64,000 nt of DNA from Yersinia similis. GTDB taxonomy: Bacteria > Pseudomonadota > Gammaproteobacteria > Enterobacterales > Enterobacteriaceae. This document shows positions 20,617 to 30,100 of this stretch, piece by piece (positions within the stretch are counted from its first letter, which is position 1; every line of letters begins with the position of its first letter). Under the pieces are notes generated by a model, which had not been told where the DNA came from, did not search any database, and saw only the letters and a program-made list of their open reading frames with translations. Both the position numbers and the translations under genes were made by a program. The DNA is taken from positions 248,001 to 312,000 of the forward strand of contig NZ_CGBP01000002.1 of NCBI RefSeq assembly GCF_001053095.1. The letters run 5' to 3'.

Positions 20617-20945
20617 TCACTGGCTCCAGACTGATATCAATATCCATGCGGCAATAACCCAACATAAAACAGCAGAAGCCAAGGCTAGTGGTAAACGTAT
20701 ATACCCAATAAAAAAGTAAAGTGATACCAGATAGACAAAATAAGGAATTGTGGCCCACAAACCGAATTTAATTGTTATACGCCAAGCACCAATACTACGT
20801 TCAGTACCCACAATACAGTGAGTGATAAAGGCAAAAGTAGGAAAAGTAGTATTAAGTCAGCAATATAATAGTGACGAGTTTTCGACAGTAGTGTGACCAT
20901 CAGCACCATTCTTTTACCAATCAATACATTAAGTAACAATCCCAT
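20617..20945 (-). pseudogene. glpM: glpM homologue with a frameshift
   Basis: Two overlapping frames together reconstruct the E. coli GlpM membrane protein. From ATG 20945 the first frame reads MGLLLNVLIGKRMVLM and SKTRHYYIADLILLF; at about 20841 the match jumps to another frame that reads PTFAFITHCIVGTERSIG, WATIPYFVYLVSLYFF and so on to the stop at 20617. E. coli has IPLFPTFALIAHYIV at the junction, so one base (a C on the coding strand, TTTTCCC to TTTTCC) seems lost. GlpM is a small polytopic protein of unclear role. Real decay and a sequencing error are both possible. Confidence 0.75.
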
Positions 20946-21073
20946 CGTGTTCTTTGATTATCAGGGGATAAGCTGCTTATACATAATATTTCAATGGCAA
21001 ACAGTGAAGCTCTACTATTATGTCAATTGGTAGCCCGAATAGGTGAAGGGGCCACTATGTTGGCCCTGGATAG

Positions 21074-21298
21074 CTATTGGCGGTAGCCGTTCTTGATTTG
21101 AGCAAGTGTATTTGTGAAGACTTCAGCTTGAGCAGCGTCTTCTATACCGGCAATAGAACGCTCGATATTTAAGATTACTTTCCCAGCATCGGCTTGACCG
21201 ATTGCTTTCAGTAACAGGGTCAGAGTTGCTTTCAAACATGCGACTTCATTGGCTAAGATTGTTGGGTCAGCAGAAGTCGTAAAGTCTGGATTACTCAT
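21074..21298 (-). CDS. yecF: DUF2594 family protein YecF
   Basis: 74-aa cytoplasmic protein of unknown role, matching E. coli YecF over its whole length (PDF opening, LANEVACLKATLTLLLKAIG, QADAGKV, end IKNGYRQ). GGAGAG precedes the ATG. In E. coli it also neighbours uvrY, so the synteny supports the name. Confidence 0.9.
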   Translation of the reverse strand: MSNPDFTTSADPTILANEVACLKATLTLLLKAIGQADAGKVILNIERSIAGIEDAAQAEVFTNTLAQIKNGYRQ

Positions 21299-21911
21299 TT
21301 TCTCTCCTGAGGGTAGAGTCGGTAATGAACATTTGTGGCATTATTAAACAGTTAAAAGATTATATCATAGAATGATGAGACACGTTGTAAAAAAAGAGGG
21401 CTGGAAGGAAATCGAGACATTCATCATCTAAGTATTTTCCTAATTAAGCGAATATTCGCATAAAGCATATGTTTTTTTTAGGAATTAAATAATTTGTATC
21501 AAAATTAGTGCACACTCCGAGTGAATAAAATACAAACAGTCAATAAAAAATATAGGAATAGTTCCTATGCTTATGGATTGGCTTGATTTTTTAATCTCTA
21601 TTTATATCAATGAATTGTGTTTTTCTTCATAAGAACTAACTTATCTAATGCTAATAATTAGTTTTTTGAATGTATGAAGATGTAAACCAAGAAGTATCTT
21701 AAAAATACGTTTCTTTTTTATCGTGTTGTAAACTCAATATGTTTGAGATTTTATGTACATAACTAAAACAATGATAAAAATAATATCTGTCAAACAATAT
21801 AGATATGATTTTGCAATTATTCTGTATTCATTCTTTGGTCGAAAACAAGTAATATCATTACGGTAAACAAAGCATGGTTAGTCTACTCCCTTTATTTCTG
21901 GAGAAATTTCT
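21299..21911. other. Intergenic region between yecF and uvrY
   Basis: About 610 bp, strongly AT-rich, divergent promoters expected. No gene, hairpin or small RNA recognised. Confidence 0.4.
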
Positions 21912-22568
21912 TTGATCAGCGTTCTTCTTGTTGATGACCACGAATTGGTGCGCGCAGGGATACGACGCATTCTTGACGACATCAAAGGTATCAAAGTCGC
22001 GGGTGAGATGCAGTGTGGTGAAGATGCGGTAAAATGGTGCCGTAGCCATGTTGTAGACATCGTCCTGATGGATATGAATATGCCCGGTATCGGCGGGTTG
22101 GAAGCAACACGTAAAATTTTACGTTTTTCGCCGGATACTAAAGTTATAATGCTAACCATTCATACGGAGAATCCATTACCGGCAAAAGTCATGCAAGCGG
22201 GGGCAGGGGGGTATCTCAGTAAAGGAGCTGCTCCGCAGGATGTCATAACTGCTATCCGCATGGTACATGCTGGGCAACGTTACATAGCTTCTGATATTGC
22301 ACAACAAATGGCACTGAGCCAGCTTGAGCCTCCAACAGAAACACCTTTTAGCTGTTTGTCGGAGCGTGAGTTGCAAATTATGATAATGATAACGAAAGGC
22401 CAAAAGGTGAATGAGATATCAGAACAGCTTCATCTGAGTCCAAAAACGGTTAATAGTTATCGCTACCGTATGTTCAGCAAACTCAATATTAGTGGTGACG
22501 TTGAATTAACCCATCTGGCTATTCGCCACGGTTTATTTAACGCGGAGACGTTATCAAATAGTGACTGA
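21912..22568 (+). CDS. uvrY: BarA/UvrY response regulator
   Basis: NarL-family regulator that activates the Csr small RNAs. Receiver domain with acidic pair DD (8-9) and phospho-acceptor Asp54 in VLMDMNMPG; LuxR helix-turn-helix in [12 protein letters not shown] and [17 protein letters not shown]. It starts with TTG ([10 protein letters not shown] follows), preceded by CTGGAG, as in E. coli. Its last 8 bases overlap uvrC. Confidence 0.96.
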   Translation: MISVLLVDDHELVRAGIRRILDDIKGIKVAGEMQCGEDAVKWCRSHVVDIVLMDMNMPGIGGLEATRKILRFSPDTKVIMLTIHTENPLPAKVMQAGAGGYLSKGAAPQDVITAIRMVHAGQRYIASDIAQQMALSQLEPPTETPFSCLSERELQIMIMITKGQKVNEISEQLHLSPKTVNSYRYRMFSKLNISGDVELTHLAIRHGLFNAETLSNSD

Positions 22569-24393
22569 TCTTTTTGATTCTAAAGAATTTTTGAAAACTG
22601 TCACCAGTCAGCCTGGTGTTTATCGGATGTACGATGCGGCAGGGACAGTTATTTATGTCGGTAAAGCAAAAGATCTCAAAAAGCGTCTGACGAGCTATTT
22701 TCGTGCTCAGGTCGCCAGCCGCAAAACTGAAACGTTAGTTAAGAATATTGCTCATATTGATGTCACCGTTACGCATACTGAAACGGAAGCACTGTTGCTT
22801 GAGCACAATTACATCAAGCTTTATCAGCCACGTTACAATGTGTTGCTACGTGATGATAAGTCATATCCGCTTATTTTCTTGAGTGCGGACGAGCATCCGC
22901 GCCTTGCTGTACACCGTGGCGCAAAACATGAGAAAGGGGAGTATTTTGGGCCGTTTCCAAACTCTCATGCGGTGCGTGAAACGTTGGCATTATTACAGAA
23001 GCTTTTTCCAGTGAGGCAATGTGAGAATAGTGTTTACCGCAATCGCTCACGGCCTTGCCTACAATATCAGATTGGGCGTTGTTCCGGGCCTTGCGTGAAG
23101 GGGTTGGTAAGTGAAAAAGAGTATCAGCGCCAAGTTGATTACGTTCGTTTGTTCCTCTCAGGTAAAGATCAGCAAGTCTTGACGCAGTTAATCACCCGTA
23201 TGGAGGAGGCTAGCCAGCAACTGCATTTTGAAGATGCAGCACGTATTCGCGATCAAATCCAAGCTGTGCGTCGAGTAACTGAACAACAGTTTGTTTCTGG
23301 TGACAGTGAAGATCTTGATGTTATCGGTGTGGCATTTGATGCGGGGCTTGCTTGTGTTCATGTACTGTTTATCAGATTAGGGAAAGTATTAGGTAGTCGG
23401 AGTTATTTCCCTAAAGTTCCCACTGGTACTGAGTTGAGCGAAGTCGTTCAGACTTTTGTTGGGCAGTTTTACTTACAAGGAAGCCAAGGGCGTACATTGC
23501 CTGGTGAAATTTTACTGGATTTTACCCTCACAGAAAAAGATCTGTTGGCATCTTCTCTTTCTGAACTGGCTGGGCGAAAAATTCAGATACAAAGCCGCCC
23601 TCGAGGAGATCGCGCACGTTACCTCAAGTTAGCACGTACCAATGCTTCAACCGCATTGATAACCCGCTTATCTCAGCAATCGACTATTCATCAACGCATG
23701 AAGGAATTAGCCAAGATCCTTAAGCTTGATGAAATTAATCGTATGGAATGTTTTGATATCAGCCATACGATGGGGGAACAAACCGTAGCCTCTTGTGTAG
23801 TATTTGATGCGAATGGTCCTGTACGATCTGAATATCGGCGCTACAATATTAGTGGCATCACGCCGGGTGATGATTATGCGGCGATGGCTCAAGTACTAAA
23901 ACGTCGATATGGGAAAGCATTAGATGATCAAAAAATTCCTGATGTCATATTTATTGACGGTGGGAAGGGGCAGTTGTCACAGGCCTTTGATGTTTTTGCC
24001 TCGTTGAATGTTCCGTGGGATAAGCAAAAACCGTTGCTAGTCGGTGTTGCTAAAGGTAGTGATCGCAAAGCGGGCCTGGAAACATTATTCTTGGCATCAG
24101 AAGGTGAGGGTTTTTCTTTGCCCCCAGATTCACCAGCATTACATTTGATCCAGCATATTCGTGATGATTCTCATAATCATGCAATAACCGGGCACCGGCA
24201 GCGGCGATCTAAAGTAAAAAATACCAGTGCGTTAGAAATGATAGAAGGTGTTGGCCCCAAACGACGGCAAGTTTTGTTGAGATATATGGGGGGACTACAA
24301 CCTTTGTTTAACGCAAGCGTCGAGGAAATTGCAAAAGTGCCGGGTATTTCACAAGCATTGGCAGAAAAAATCCACAATGCATTGAAACACTGA
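22561..24393 (+). CDS. uvrC: Excinuclease ABC subunit C
   Basis: Makes the 3' and 5' incisions in nucleotide-excision repair. 610 aa: GIY-YIG nuclease ([19 protein letters not shown]), UVR segment ([13 protein letters not shown], about 215), RNase H-like nuclease with FIDGGKGQL, and a C-terminal helix-hairpin-helix pair ([26 protein letters not shown]). GTG start overlapping uvrY. Confidence 0.97.
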   Translation: MTDLFDSKEFLKTVTSQPGVYRMYDAAGTVIYVGKAKDLKKRLTSYFRAQVASRKTETLVKNIAHIDVTVTHTETEALLLEHNYIKLYQPRYNVLLRDDKSYPLIFLSADEHPRLAVHRGAKHEKGEYFGPFPNSHAVRETLALLQKLFPVRQCENSVYRNRSRPCLQYQIGRCSGPCVKGLVSEKEYQRQVDYVRLFLSGKDQQVLTQLITRMEEASQQLHFEDAARIRDQIQAVRRVTEQQFVSGDSEDLDVIGVAFDAGLACVHVLFIRLGKVLGSRSYFPKVPTGTELSEVVQTFVGQFYLQGSQGRTLPGEILLDFTLTEKDLLASSLSELAGRKIQIQSRPRGDRARYLKLARTNASTALITRLSQQSTIHQRMKELAKILKLDEINRMECFDISHTMGEQTVASCVVFDANGPVRSEYRRYNISGITPGDDYAAMAQVLKRRYGKALDDQKIPDVIFIDGGKGQLSQAFDVFASLNVPWDKQKPLLVGVAKGSDRKAGLETLFLASEGEGFSLPPDSPALHLIQHIRDDSHNHAITGHRQRRSKVKNTSALEMIEGVGPKRRQVLLRYMGGLQPLFNASVEEIAKVPGISQALAEKIHNALKH

Positions 24394-24451
24394 AGCTAAT
24401 GTTGCACCATACTCATAATGTCCACACCAGCCAGATAGTTATCGTAGCATT

Positions 24452-25000
24452 ATGCAATTGAATATACCGACTTGGCTTACCTTGTTCCGTGTTGTGCTCA
24501 TCCCATTTTTCGTTCTGGCGTTTTATTTGCCGTTCGTCTGGGCTCCGATGGTTTGCGCCATCATATTTGTGTTTGCTGCGGCAACCGATTGGTTTGATGG
24601 CTTTTTAGCTCGACGTTGGAAACAGACAACCCGTTTTGGTGCTTTCCTTGATCCTGTAGCGGATAAAGTTATGGTAGCCGTTGCATTAGTACTGGTTGCT
24701 GAACATTACCACTCCTGGTGGATTACATTACCGGCAGCAACGATGATCGCCCGGGAAATTATCATTTCGTCTCTTAGAGAATGGATGGCAGAAATTGGTA
24801 AACGCAGCAGCGTTGCGGTTTCATGGGTCGGTAAAGTAAAGACGATGGCGCAAATGGGGTCACTTGTTGGGTTGCTTTGGCGTCCTGACCACAATGTTGA
24901 ACTTGCTAGCTTCGTTTTACTTTATATTGCAGCTGTACTGACATTCTGGTCAATGTTCCAATATTTGAACGCGGCCTGGAGTGATTTGCTCGAACCTTGA
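24452..25000 (+). CDS. pgsA: CDP-diacylglycerol-glycerol-3-phosphate phosphatidyltransferase
   Basis: Membrane enzyme making phosphatidylglycerol phosphate. 182 aa with the CDP-alcohol phosphotransferase signature DGFLARR.. G..LDPVADK (about residues 51-75). Same position after uvrC as in E. coli. Confidence 0.97.
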   Translation: MQLNIPTWLTLFRVVLIPFFVLAFYLPFVWAPMVCAIIFVFAAATDWFDGFLARRWKQTTRFGAFLDPVADKVMVAVALVLVAEHYHSWWITLPAATMIAREIIISSLREWMAEIGKRSSVAVSWVGKVKTMAQMGSLVGLLWRPDHNVELASFVLLYIAAVLTFWSMFQYLNAAWSDLLEP

Positions 25001-25050
25001 TCGAAGCGCCGTAAAAAGCAGCAAACGAACGAATAATTCAGATAATTTTA

Positions 25051-25078
25051 TTGACTCATTGCGTCAGGTAAGTAGAAT
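25051..25078 (+). promoter_or_regulatory. Promoter of the Gly-Cys-Leu tRNA operon
   Basis: TTGACT, 16-base spacer, TAGAAT, followed by GCATCGC; a GC-rich discriminator of this kind is typical of stringently controlled tRNA promoters. Confidence 0.65.
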
Positions 25079-25144
25079 GCATCGCATCAGACGGCAGCAA
25101 CGAAATGTCGAAAGATAGCAAAAGAATCAGTAGGTTCTGATATT

Positions 25145-25220
<76 letters not shown>

Positions 25221-25272
25221 AATTAATAGGTTGGCATTAGCGAACCTTAGCTGTAAAGGCAAAGAAGAATAA

Positions 25273-25346
25273 GGCGCGTTGGCAGAGTGGCCATGCTACG
25301 GATTGCAAATCCGTCTACCTCGGTTCGACTCCGGGACGCGCCTCCA
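25273..25346 (+). tRNA. tRNA-Cys (anticodon GCA)
   Basis: 74-nt cloverleaf with CCA; GGCGCGT / ACGCGCC acceptor and anticodon loop TTGCAAA. Confidence 0.97.
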
Positions 25347-25356
25347 GTTTTCCAGA

Positions 25357-25442
25357 GCCCGGGTGGTGAAATCGGTAGACACAAGGGATTTAAAATCCCT
25401 CGGCTTATGGCTGTGCGGGTTCAAGTCCCGCCCCGGGCACCA
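25357..25442 (+). tRNA. tRNA-Leu (anticodon TAA)
   Basis: 86-nt class II tRNA with long variable arm and CCA; GCCCGGG / CCCGGGC acceptor, anticodon TAA in the loop of GGGATTTAAAATCCC. The prophage integrase ends about 100 bp downstream, so this is the likely integration neighbourhood. Confidence 0.96.
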
Positions 25443-25486
25443 TGGAAAATAGTCTAAGTAAAACAAAGTAGTACGAGTATGTCGTT

Positions 25487-25508
25487 AACCGCCGAGAGGC
25501 GGTTTTTT
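25487..25508 (+). terminator. tRNA operon terminator
   Basis: 7-bp stem AACCGCC / GGCGGTT, loop GAGA, followed by TTTTTT. Confidence 0.85.
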
Positions 25509-25536
25509 TGTGATTGAAATCCCACTTCACCATTGT

Positions 25537-25560
25537 TTCGCCATATCACTTCGCCATATC
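25537..25560. repeat. Tandem 11-bp repeat at the int end of the prophage
   Basis: TTCGCCATATC occurs at 25537-25547 and again at 25550-25560 (13-bp period), overlapping the int stop codon. It may be part of the attachment site or integrase arm sites. Confidence 0.4.
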
Positions 25561-26568
25561 TTGACCTCCCACCACCGGAACTACATTAATCTTTCTATCA
25601 TATCGCGCTGTCTGTGATGCGTTTTTGTGTCCTGAGATTGCCTGCTTGTCATATAGCGAACCAGTTAGGTCTGAGATGCCTTTTGCTTTTAGATCGTGGA
25701 ACGTAAAATTAAATTCCAGTTCGGGATACTTCATAGTTGCTGCCTTTTTTGCTTTCATCCAGTGGGCATTAAAACTATCACGGGTGAAACGTGACCCTGA
25801 TTGCTGGTGTAACAAGTAGATGCTCACAACGCCCCTGTTTAAGGGGAGGGTGCTTGCTAGTCGTATAACCTCATGCAACCGAGGTATCCAAGCTTTAATT
25901 TGGGCAACGCCAGTTTTGCTTTGTTGTATAAGTATGCCGCTCTCCAGTAACTGCCCTTTCTTCATGTCCAAAATATCCGCTTGCCTGGTACAGCATAAGT
26001 AAGCCAACTCCATGGCCACTTTTACGACCGATGGGGCGGTATCGTAAAGGGCGGTGTATTCTTCATCGGTTATATAACGAGTTCTAACTTTTTCTTTAAA
26101 TTGCTTGACCCCCTGGCAAGGATTTAACTTTACTTTCCCGCGCTCATATCCCCAGCGAAAAACCCTCGACATGAAGGATTTTTCCCTGTTTGCTTGAACC
26201 CTGCTTTTTGCTCCACGCTTATCCATATACTTTCGAATATGCTCTGGTCTTATATTGTCGGGAGACATTTTCCCAAACACTGCAATTATTTTTGATGAGT
26301 ATTTGTGGTAATCCTTTTGCGTTTCGGAGGCCAGTTCGCAGAAATCACCTGACAATAGAAACTCATTAATCAAACCAGTAAATGTCGAATCCTCTTTTTG
26401 GTTGATCATTAATTTCTCAAAAGCAACCCAGACATCAGCCTGACTGCATTCAAAATTAGATAGACGGATTGTTCTCCCGTCTATTGCCCTGAATTCATAT
26501 GCAGACTTGCCTTTACGAACCCGTGGAGGCATCCAGTTATCTGCAGGGTTCTTGCGTGGACGTGACAT
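25546..26568 (-). CDS. int: Prophage integrase (tyrosine recombinase)
   Basis: 340 aa. Arm/core-binding N-terminal half followed by a catalytic domain: Arg in LAYLCCTRQADILDM, the HxxR-equivalent box in FHDLKAKGISDL (Lys in place of the usual Arg, as in related phage integrases), GH in SGHKNASQTARY with the nucleophile Tyr. It points toward tRNA-Leu at the prophage edge. The start ATG overlaps the preceding stop (TAATG). Confidence 0.9.
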   Translation of the reverse strand: MSRPRKNPADNWMPPRVRKGKSAYEFRAIDGRTIRLSNFECSQADVWVAFEKLMINQKEDSTFTGLINEFLLSGDFCELASETQKDYHKYSSKIIAVFGKMSPDNIRPEHIRKYMDKRGAKSRVQANREKSFMSRVFRWGYERGKVKLNPCQGVKQFKEKVRTRYITDEEYTALYDTAPSVVKVAMELAYLCCTRQADILDMKKGQLLESGILIQQSKTGVAQIKAWIPRLHEVIRLASTLPLNRGVVSIYLLHQQSGSRFTRDSFNAHWMKAKKAATMKYPELEFNFTFHDLKAKGISDLTGSLYDKQAISGHKNASQTARYDRKINVVPVVGGQDMAK

Positions 26569-26783
26569 TAAATAGCCCCATAATTAGGTTGGTCTTCAGG
26601 CATGTTATGAATGATATTGCGGGAAGAGATAGGGTGCTCAACATGCGCCCATGTTGTGCTAGGTCTACCATCTTTACGCTCGATGAAAAAAATGCCACTT
26701 TCACGTAAGCATTCACACTGTTTCTTGGGTTGTACAAAACCAGTGATCTCTTCTAATTCAGTGCGAGTCAGTATTTTGGTCAT
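26568..26783 (-). CDS. DUF4224 protein, probable excisionase-type partner of int
   Basis: 71 aa with the DUF4224 pattern LTRTELEEITGF, QPKKQCECLRESGI and GRPSTTWAHVEH, a small helix-turn-helix-like fold often beside phage integrases. Coupled to int through TAATG, so it is probably needed with it (excision or control). Its start carries a variant of the prophage's common leader, TGAGGAAAGACCAATG. Confidence 0.7.
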   Translation of the reverse strand: MTKILTRTELEEITGFVQPKKQCECLRESGIFFIERKDGRPSTTWAHVEHPISSRNIIHNMPEDQPNYGAI

Positions 26784-26799
26784 TGGTCTTTCCTCAGTA
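26784..26799 (-). repeat. Leader repeat, divergent copy (DUF4224 gene)
   Basis: TGAGGAAAGACCA directly before ATG 26783; 11 of the 13 bases match the TGAGGACTGACCA leader repeated through the early regions. Confidence 0.55.
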
Positions 26800-26967
26800 G
26801 GAAAGGACGCAACGATGCTGCGCCCTATTATGGTCGTTTGGTCTGTGGTGGTAAGGGGCTATGTTTTAGTGATACATCTATTGAATATTAATACAGCGGC
26901 GTGGTGTCAATCGTGCCGAATTCGTAACGGCTCTTTACTCAGCATCTGCATTAGTTAATTTGTTCAT

Positions 26968-27723
26968 TTACACTTCAAGCCCCAGTTGCACAGCAAAGTT
27001 GTCACGTTTTTCGCAATAATCGAGAGTGCCAGAGCCGTTATGGGCCTCGATTCTTTCAACTAAAATAGATGCTCTGGTTTCTTTTGATTCTGGCTGATAA
27101 GTTCCTTTCCATTTTTTATCTAAGCCAATATTTCTTGCTACATTAGTGCTGTCAGCTGATGATAATGGGAGCCTTGTAAAAATGGTTGGATTTAGCATCC
27201 GAAGACCGTGAAGTTTTGTTATTGGCTGACCGTGAATATCAACCACATGTCGAATTATGTCCTTTAATCTAGCGACAGCTTTAAGCGGCGATTTTACGTC
27301 GTACTCGCCACAACTGCCTATCGCTACGCGTGGATACTCATGACATAAACGGATAAATCTTTCGTCACTTTCATTCATGTGCCAAACAGGAACTCCTATT
27401 GATTTTCCATGAGGCCACTCAGATAAGAGGGCGTCATTCTCCTCGGGTCCGCCATCAATCACATCTGGTATTATCACAAAGTCCACGCCTGGGTGATTCT
27501 TCTATCTTTCGATAAATGCGTAATAATCTGACCAGTCAATTTTGTTCTTACCTGCAGCTTTCCATGCTGTAAATGCACCATTATCAATAGAGAAACTTTG
27601 GCAAATCTCGCTGGCTAACTCTATCTGTCCAGCATGCGCAAAGGATATAAATGCATGGCGTCCTTTCCATGCTCTGATTGCGCAGGAATCTGGCGTGATT
27701 GGCCCTCCATGATAATGAATCAC
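26968..27723 (-). pseudogene. Phage TGT/DpdA-like TIM-barrel gene with an internal amber codon
   Basis: A GTG-started frame (27723, after GGGGGAC) reads MIHYHGGPITPD and SFSIDNGAFTAWK up to FIER, then meets TAG at 27502-27504 and continues in the same frame as KNHPGVDFVIIPDVIDGG to a normal stop. Related phage proteins have Trp here (TGG to TAG). The remainder (VPVWHMNESDERFI, TKLHGLRMLNP, LSSADSTNVARN) looks intact. I associate the family with queuine-transglycosylase-like proteins such as DpdA, which in some phages put 7-deazaguanine into DNA, but that link is tentative and no deazaguanine pathway genes are nearby. Confidence 0.65.
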
Positions 27724-27747
27724 TGTGTCCCCCTATTATCGGGCAAT

Positions 27748-27770
27748 AAAAAACCCCGCATTTAGCGAGG
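27748..27770 (-). terminator. Leftward terminator inside the early operon
   Basis: On the minus strand CCTCGC-TAAAT-GCGGGG is followed by TTTTTT, after the 97-aa gene and before the DpdA-like gene. Downstream expression would need antitermination or its own promoter. Confidence 0.75.
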
Positions 27771-27790
27771 CTCATTGAGTGGTGGCGTAA

Positions 27791-28084
27791 CTATTCTATG
27801 GCTTTAGGTTTAGGCCTAACTGCTCTAAGTCGGTCGTCCAAATTGGTACCTTCCGCCTCAGGTGCTATTGCGAAAAGATAATATTTGCCATCATCCGCCT
27901 TGTGCTTAATTACGTTGTAGATTTCAAATCCGTCTGCAACATAATTATCGTGCTGAGTCCCTCCGGGGCCCACAGCTATAATTTGAGGGCGATGAACAAA
28001 CCGAACCGTATCTTGAGCTAAATCTCCCTTTTTAACTTCTCCATCCCAGCTACCGCCAATAACCAGATATTCAGCAACTTCCAT
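27791..28084 (-). CDS. Hypothetical phage protein, 97 aa
   Basis: Short acidic protein (MEVAEYLVIGGSWDGEVKKG opening) that I do not recognise. AAGGAGA precedes the ATG. A terminator follows. Lies in the leftward early operon. Confidence 0.65.
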   Translation of the reverse strand: MEVAEYLVIGGSWDGEVKKGDLAQDTVRFVHRPQIIAVGPGGTQHDNYVADGFEIYNVIKHKADDGKYYLFAIAPEAEGTNLDDRLRAVRPKPKAIE

Positions 28085-28124
28085 TATATTCTCCTTATTT
28101 ACGTTCAGGAGGATTATAGCACGG

Positions 28125-28295
28125 TTACCGATACACTTCGCCGCACGTCAGTACAACGTCGGTCCTGCGCTCTTTAATCAGCGCTGAAATTGTTAAGCAT
28201 TCGGATTGAGTGGGGTAGATATATTCGGTGACGGGTAGCGCGTCGCAACTATCGTTAAAGCAGGAAGTAATGAGAAGAACAAAGCCGATTAGCAT
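28125..28295 (-). CDS. Small lipoprotein-like phage protein, 56 aa
   Basis: Begins MLIGFVLLITSCF, a short hydrophobic segment ending in a possible lipobox (LITSC), followed by EYIYPTQSECLTIS and VVLTCGEVYR. The start overlaps the previous stop (TGATG), arguing for real coupled translation. Its spacing of Cys and the IYPxQSxCL motif match the 58-aa gene at 29751, so the two are probably paralogues; both resemble DUF1482-type prophage proteins. Confidence 0.55.
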   Translation of the reverse strand: MLIGFVLLITSCFNDSCDALPVTEYIYPTQSECLTISALIKERRTDVVLTCGEVYR

Positions 28296-28648
28296 CACTC
28301 CCCCTCTACCGCAAAACCGTCGGCTTTGAGTGCGAATTTACACTCTCGTATACCTGCGTTTCTGCCATTATTGTACGGATCACTTGCCCAGCCAGAGCCT
28401 TCAGCCAACACAGCAGGCTTACTCAGCTTCTCGTTTGCCGCTGATAACTCGGCTTCTGCTGCAATCAATTCAATGCGAAGCTTCTCGCTCACGCGATAGT
28501 GCAGATCACGATCACGTTGTGCTGCTTCCAGTTGTGCTATCAGTGCGCTCAAATCAGAAACAGTGACTGTCAATTCATCAGGACCAACTAAATCTGATAA
28601 CGCTACGCTGGCCTTGAGGAATTTAATTCTCTCTTCGATGTTATTCAT
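28295..28648 (-). CDS. Hypothetical phage protein with coiled coil
   Basis: 117 aa. Residues about 30-75 form a heptad-rich coil (LSALIAQLEAAQRDRDLHYR, RIELIAAEAELSAANEKL); the C-terminus has NNGRNAGIRECKFAL, a motif seen in accessory proteins of lambdoid left operons. Overlaps both neighbours (8 bp upstream, TGATG downstream). Confidence 0.65.
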   Translation of the reverse strand: MNNIEERIKFLKASVALSDLVGPDELTVTVSDLSALIAQLEAAQRDRDLHYRVSEKLRIELIAAEAELSAANEKLSKPAVLAEGSGWASDPYNNGRNAGIRECKFALKADGFAVEGE

Positions 28649-28904
28649 CAGCTGTTACTCCCTTCGCCACATATGCAGGATAAAACGCCGTTGCCGGATA
28701 GTGTCCATAGCCATCACATACCATTCCTGCTAGTAAATGAGGTTCATATTTGACGGCTACAATGGCGTGCGATTGCAGATGATCTGGAAGCTGCCAGCGC
28801 CACTCTATTGGCACTTTGAATAACCAAACATCAGTCCAAGGTTTTGACCGACTAAGTTTGTAGGGCATACCAAGCAGCCGCTTTGCTTCACGATTTGATT
28901 TCAT
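28641..28904 (-). CDS. Hypothetical phage protein, 87 aa
   Basis: Basic N-terminus (MKSNREAKRLLGMPYKLSRS) then a tryptophan-rich core (PWTDVWLFKVPIEWRWQLPD). Unrecognised. Strong GAGGGG before the ATG; overlaps the upstream gene by 17 bp. Confidence 0.6.
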   Translation of the reverse strand: MKSNREAKRLLGMPYKLSRSKPWTDVWLFKVPIEWRWQLPDHLQSHAIVAVKYEPHLLAGMVCDGYGHYPATAFYPAYVAKGVTADE

Positions 28905-29754
28905 GGGAACCCCTCAGGTTGGCGGCGAACTGTATTAAGTCAGCTTTGATATATAAAAGAGACTTGATCACTCCATCCTCTTCAATTGCAGAGAATACCG
29001 ACTTGTGGAATCCATCCGCTGCCAGCTCAACTCCTTGCGCCTGATATTCATTAATTACCTGCGCCGTTTCTGGTATTTGTTGCTTAATAATTTTCAGTGC
29101 TTGAGTGTGGGTTAAATACCCCTCTTGCTGACTTTTGGCCCATTCATTTAATTGTGTGTCTGATTGATAGGTAGGAATATCAATATCTATACCCTCCATA
29201 TTTTCCAGCAACCAATCCTTTGCGCTGGTAAATTGCCCGGCGTGAATAAGTGAAATTGCTGCGATTGAACCAACAACTAGGCGGTTCATGATCCACGCTC
29301 CGGATAATTCCCGCGCCGCTTTTTCTTGCAACACCATGTTTTCAATAGCCAACATTTGATTCTTTTTTTCCAGATCTGCAATAGTATTTTTAGCCTCGTG
29401 ATAACCCTCAAATACCACTGGTAATAGCTCTGATTCCGTCAGAAGAGCATTAAATTTAGGATGTGTGGCAACGTGGTCAGCATCTGGATCTTGGAAATTA
29501 TAGATTAGGGTCTCATAAGCGCCGATGAAGCGCCCAAATCCACCGTGGCCTTGTACCAGGGAATCCCACGCAACGGCAATAAATGTGCGCTCCTCGTCAC
29601 TGATTTCTTGATCGTCAAAGCGTTCTAAAAATTGCGCGGATGATTCTCTGTGCCAGCGGTCTTCTGCTGCTTCAGTGGCGTGAAAGAGTTGCCACAGAGA
29701 TTTCACTTCATCTTCACTGGGCCTTGCCATTTTTACCGATATTATTTTGCTCAT
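28888..29754 (-). CDS. Hypothetical phage protein, 288 aa
   Basis: N-terminal half is acidic with aromatic residues (ESSAQFLERFDDQEI, HGGFGRFIGAYETLIYNF), the middle holds a coil (TIADLEKKNQMLAIENMVLQ). Start overlaps the preceding small gene's stop (ATGA) with AGGAT upstream. Family unknown; part of the leftward operon. Confidence 0.6.
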   Translation of the reverse strand: MSKIISVKMARPSEDEVKSLWQLFHATEAAEDRWHRESSAQFLERFDDQEISDEERTFIAVAWDSLVQGHGGFGRFIGAYETLIYNFQDPDADHVATHPKFNALLTESELLPVVFEGYHEAKNTIADLEKKNQMLAIENMVLQEKAARELSGAWIMNRLVVGSIAAISLIHAGQFTSAKDWLLENMEGIDIDIPTYQSDTQLNEWAKSQQEGYLTHTQALKIIKQQIPETAQVINEYQAQGVELAADGFHKSVFSAIEEDGVIKSLLYIKADLIQFAANLRGSHEIKS

Positions 29755-29927
29755 TGCTTTATCCTCGCCATTAAAACGCCTTCAACTGGCAAACAAACAT
29801 ATTCAGGCGGCAAACCTTCTTGCTGGATGTCAGCAAGGCAATTACTTTGGTCAGGATATATATATCCCTGTGATTCATATTTGCAGGGCTGAAATGTAAA
29901 ACAGACGTATAGAAACAATCCAAACAT
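29751..29927 (-). CDS. DUF1482-like small membrane/secreted protein, 58 aa
   Basis: Reads MFGLFLYVCFTFQPC, GYIYPDQSNCLADI and YVCLPVEGV. The hydrophobic start, spaced cysteines and CxPVxG ending fit DUF1482 proteins of enterobacterial prophages. GGAGTAATCCC precedes the ATG and the stop overlaps the next start. Probably paralogous to the 56-aa gene at 28125. Confidence 0.6.
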   Translation of the reverse strand: MFGLFLYVCFTFQPCKYESQGYIYPDQSNCLADIQQEGLPPEYVCLPVEGVLMARIKQ

Positions 29928-30100
29928 GGGATTACTCCTTGATTGAATAAATAAATCCCAGACTGTGGGGTGATATATAATGAGTAATGACTGGGAGTTG
30001 AGAGGGTGGAATTATTTAAATCGCTTAAACCAAGTATTTACTTTATTAACCTGCTTTTTAACAGTAATAACATTTGGGTGCTTTAACTTAGAACCTTTAT

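Noticed and set aside
28166..28178. boxA-like GCGCTCTTTAATC on the plus strand
   Set aside because: It lies inside a leftward gene and points against transcription; coincidence.
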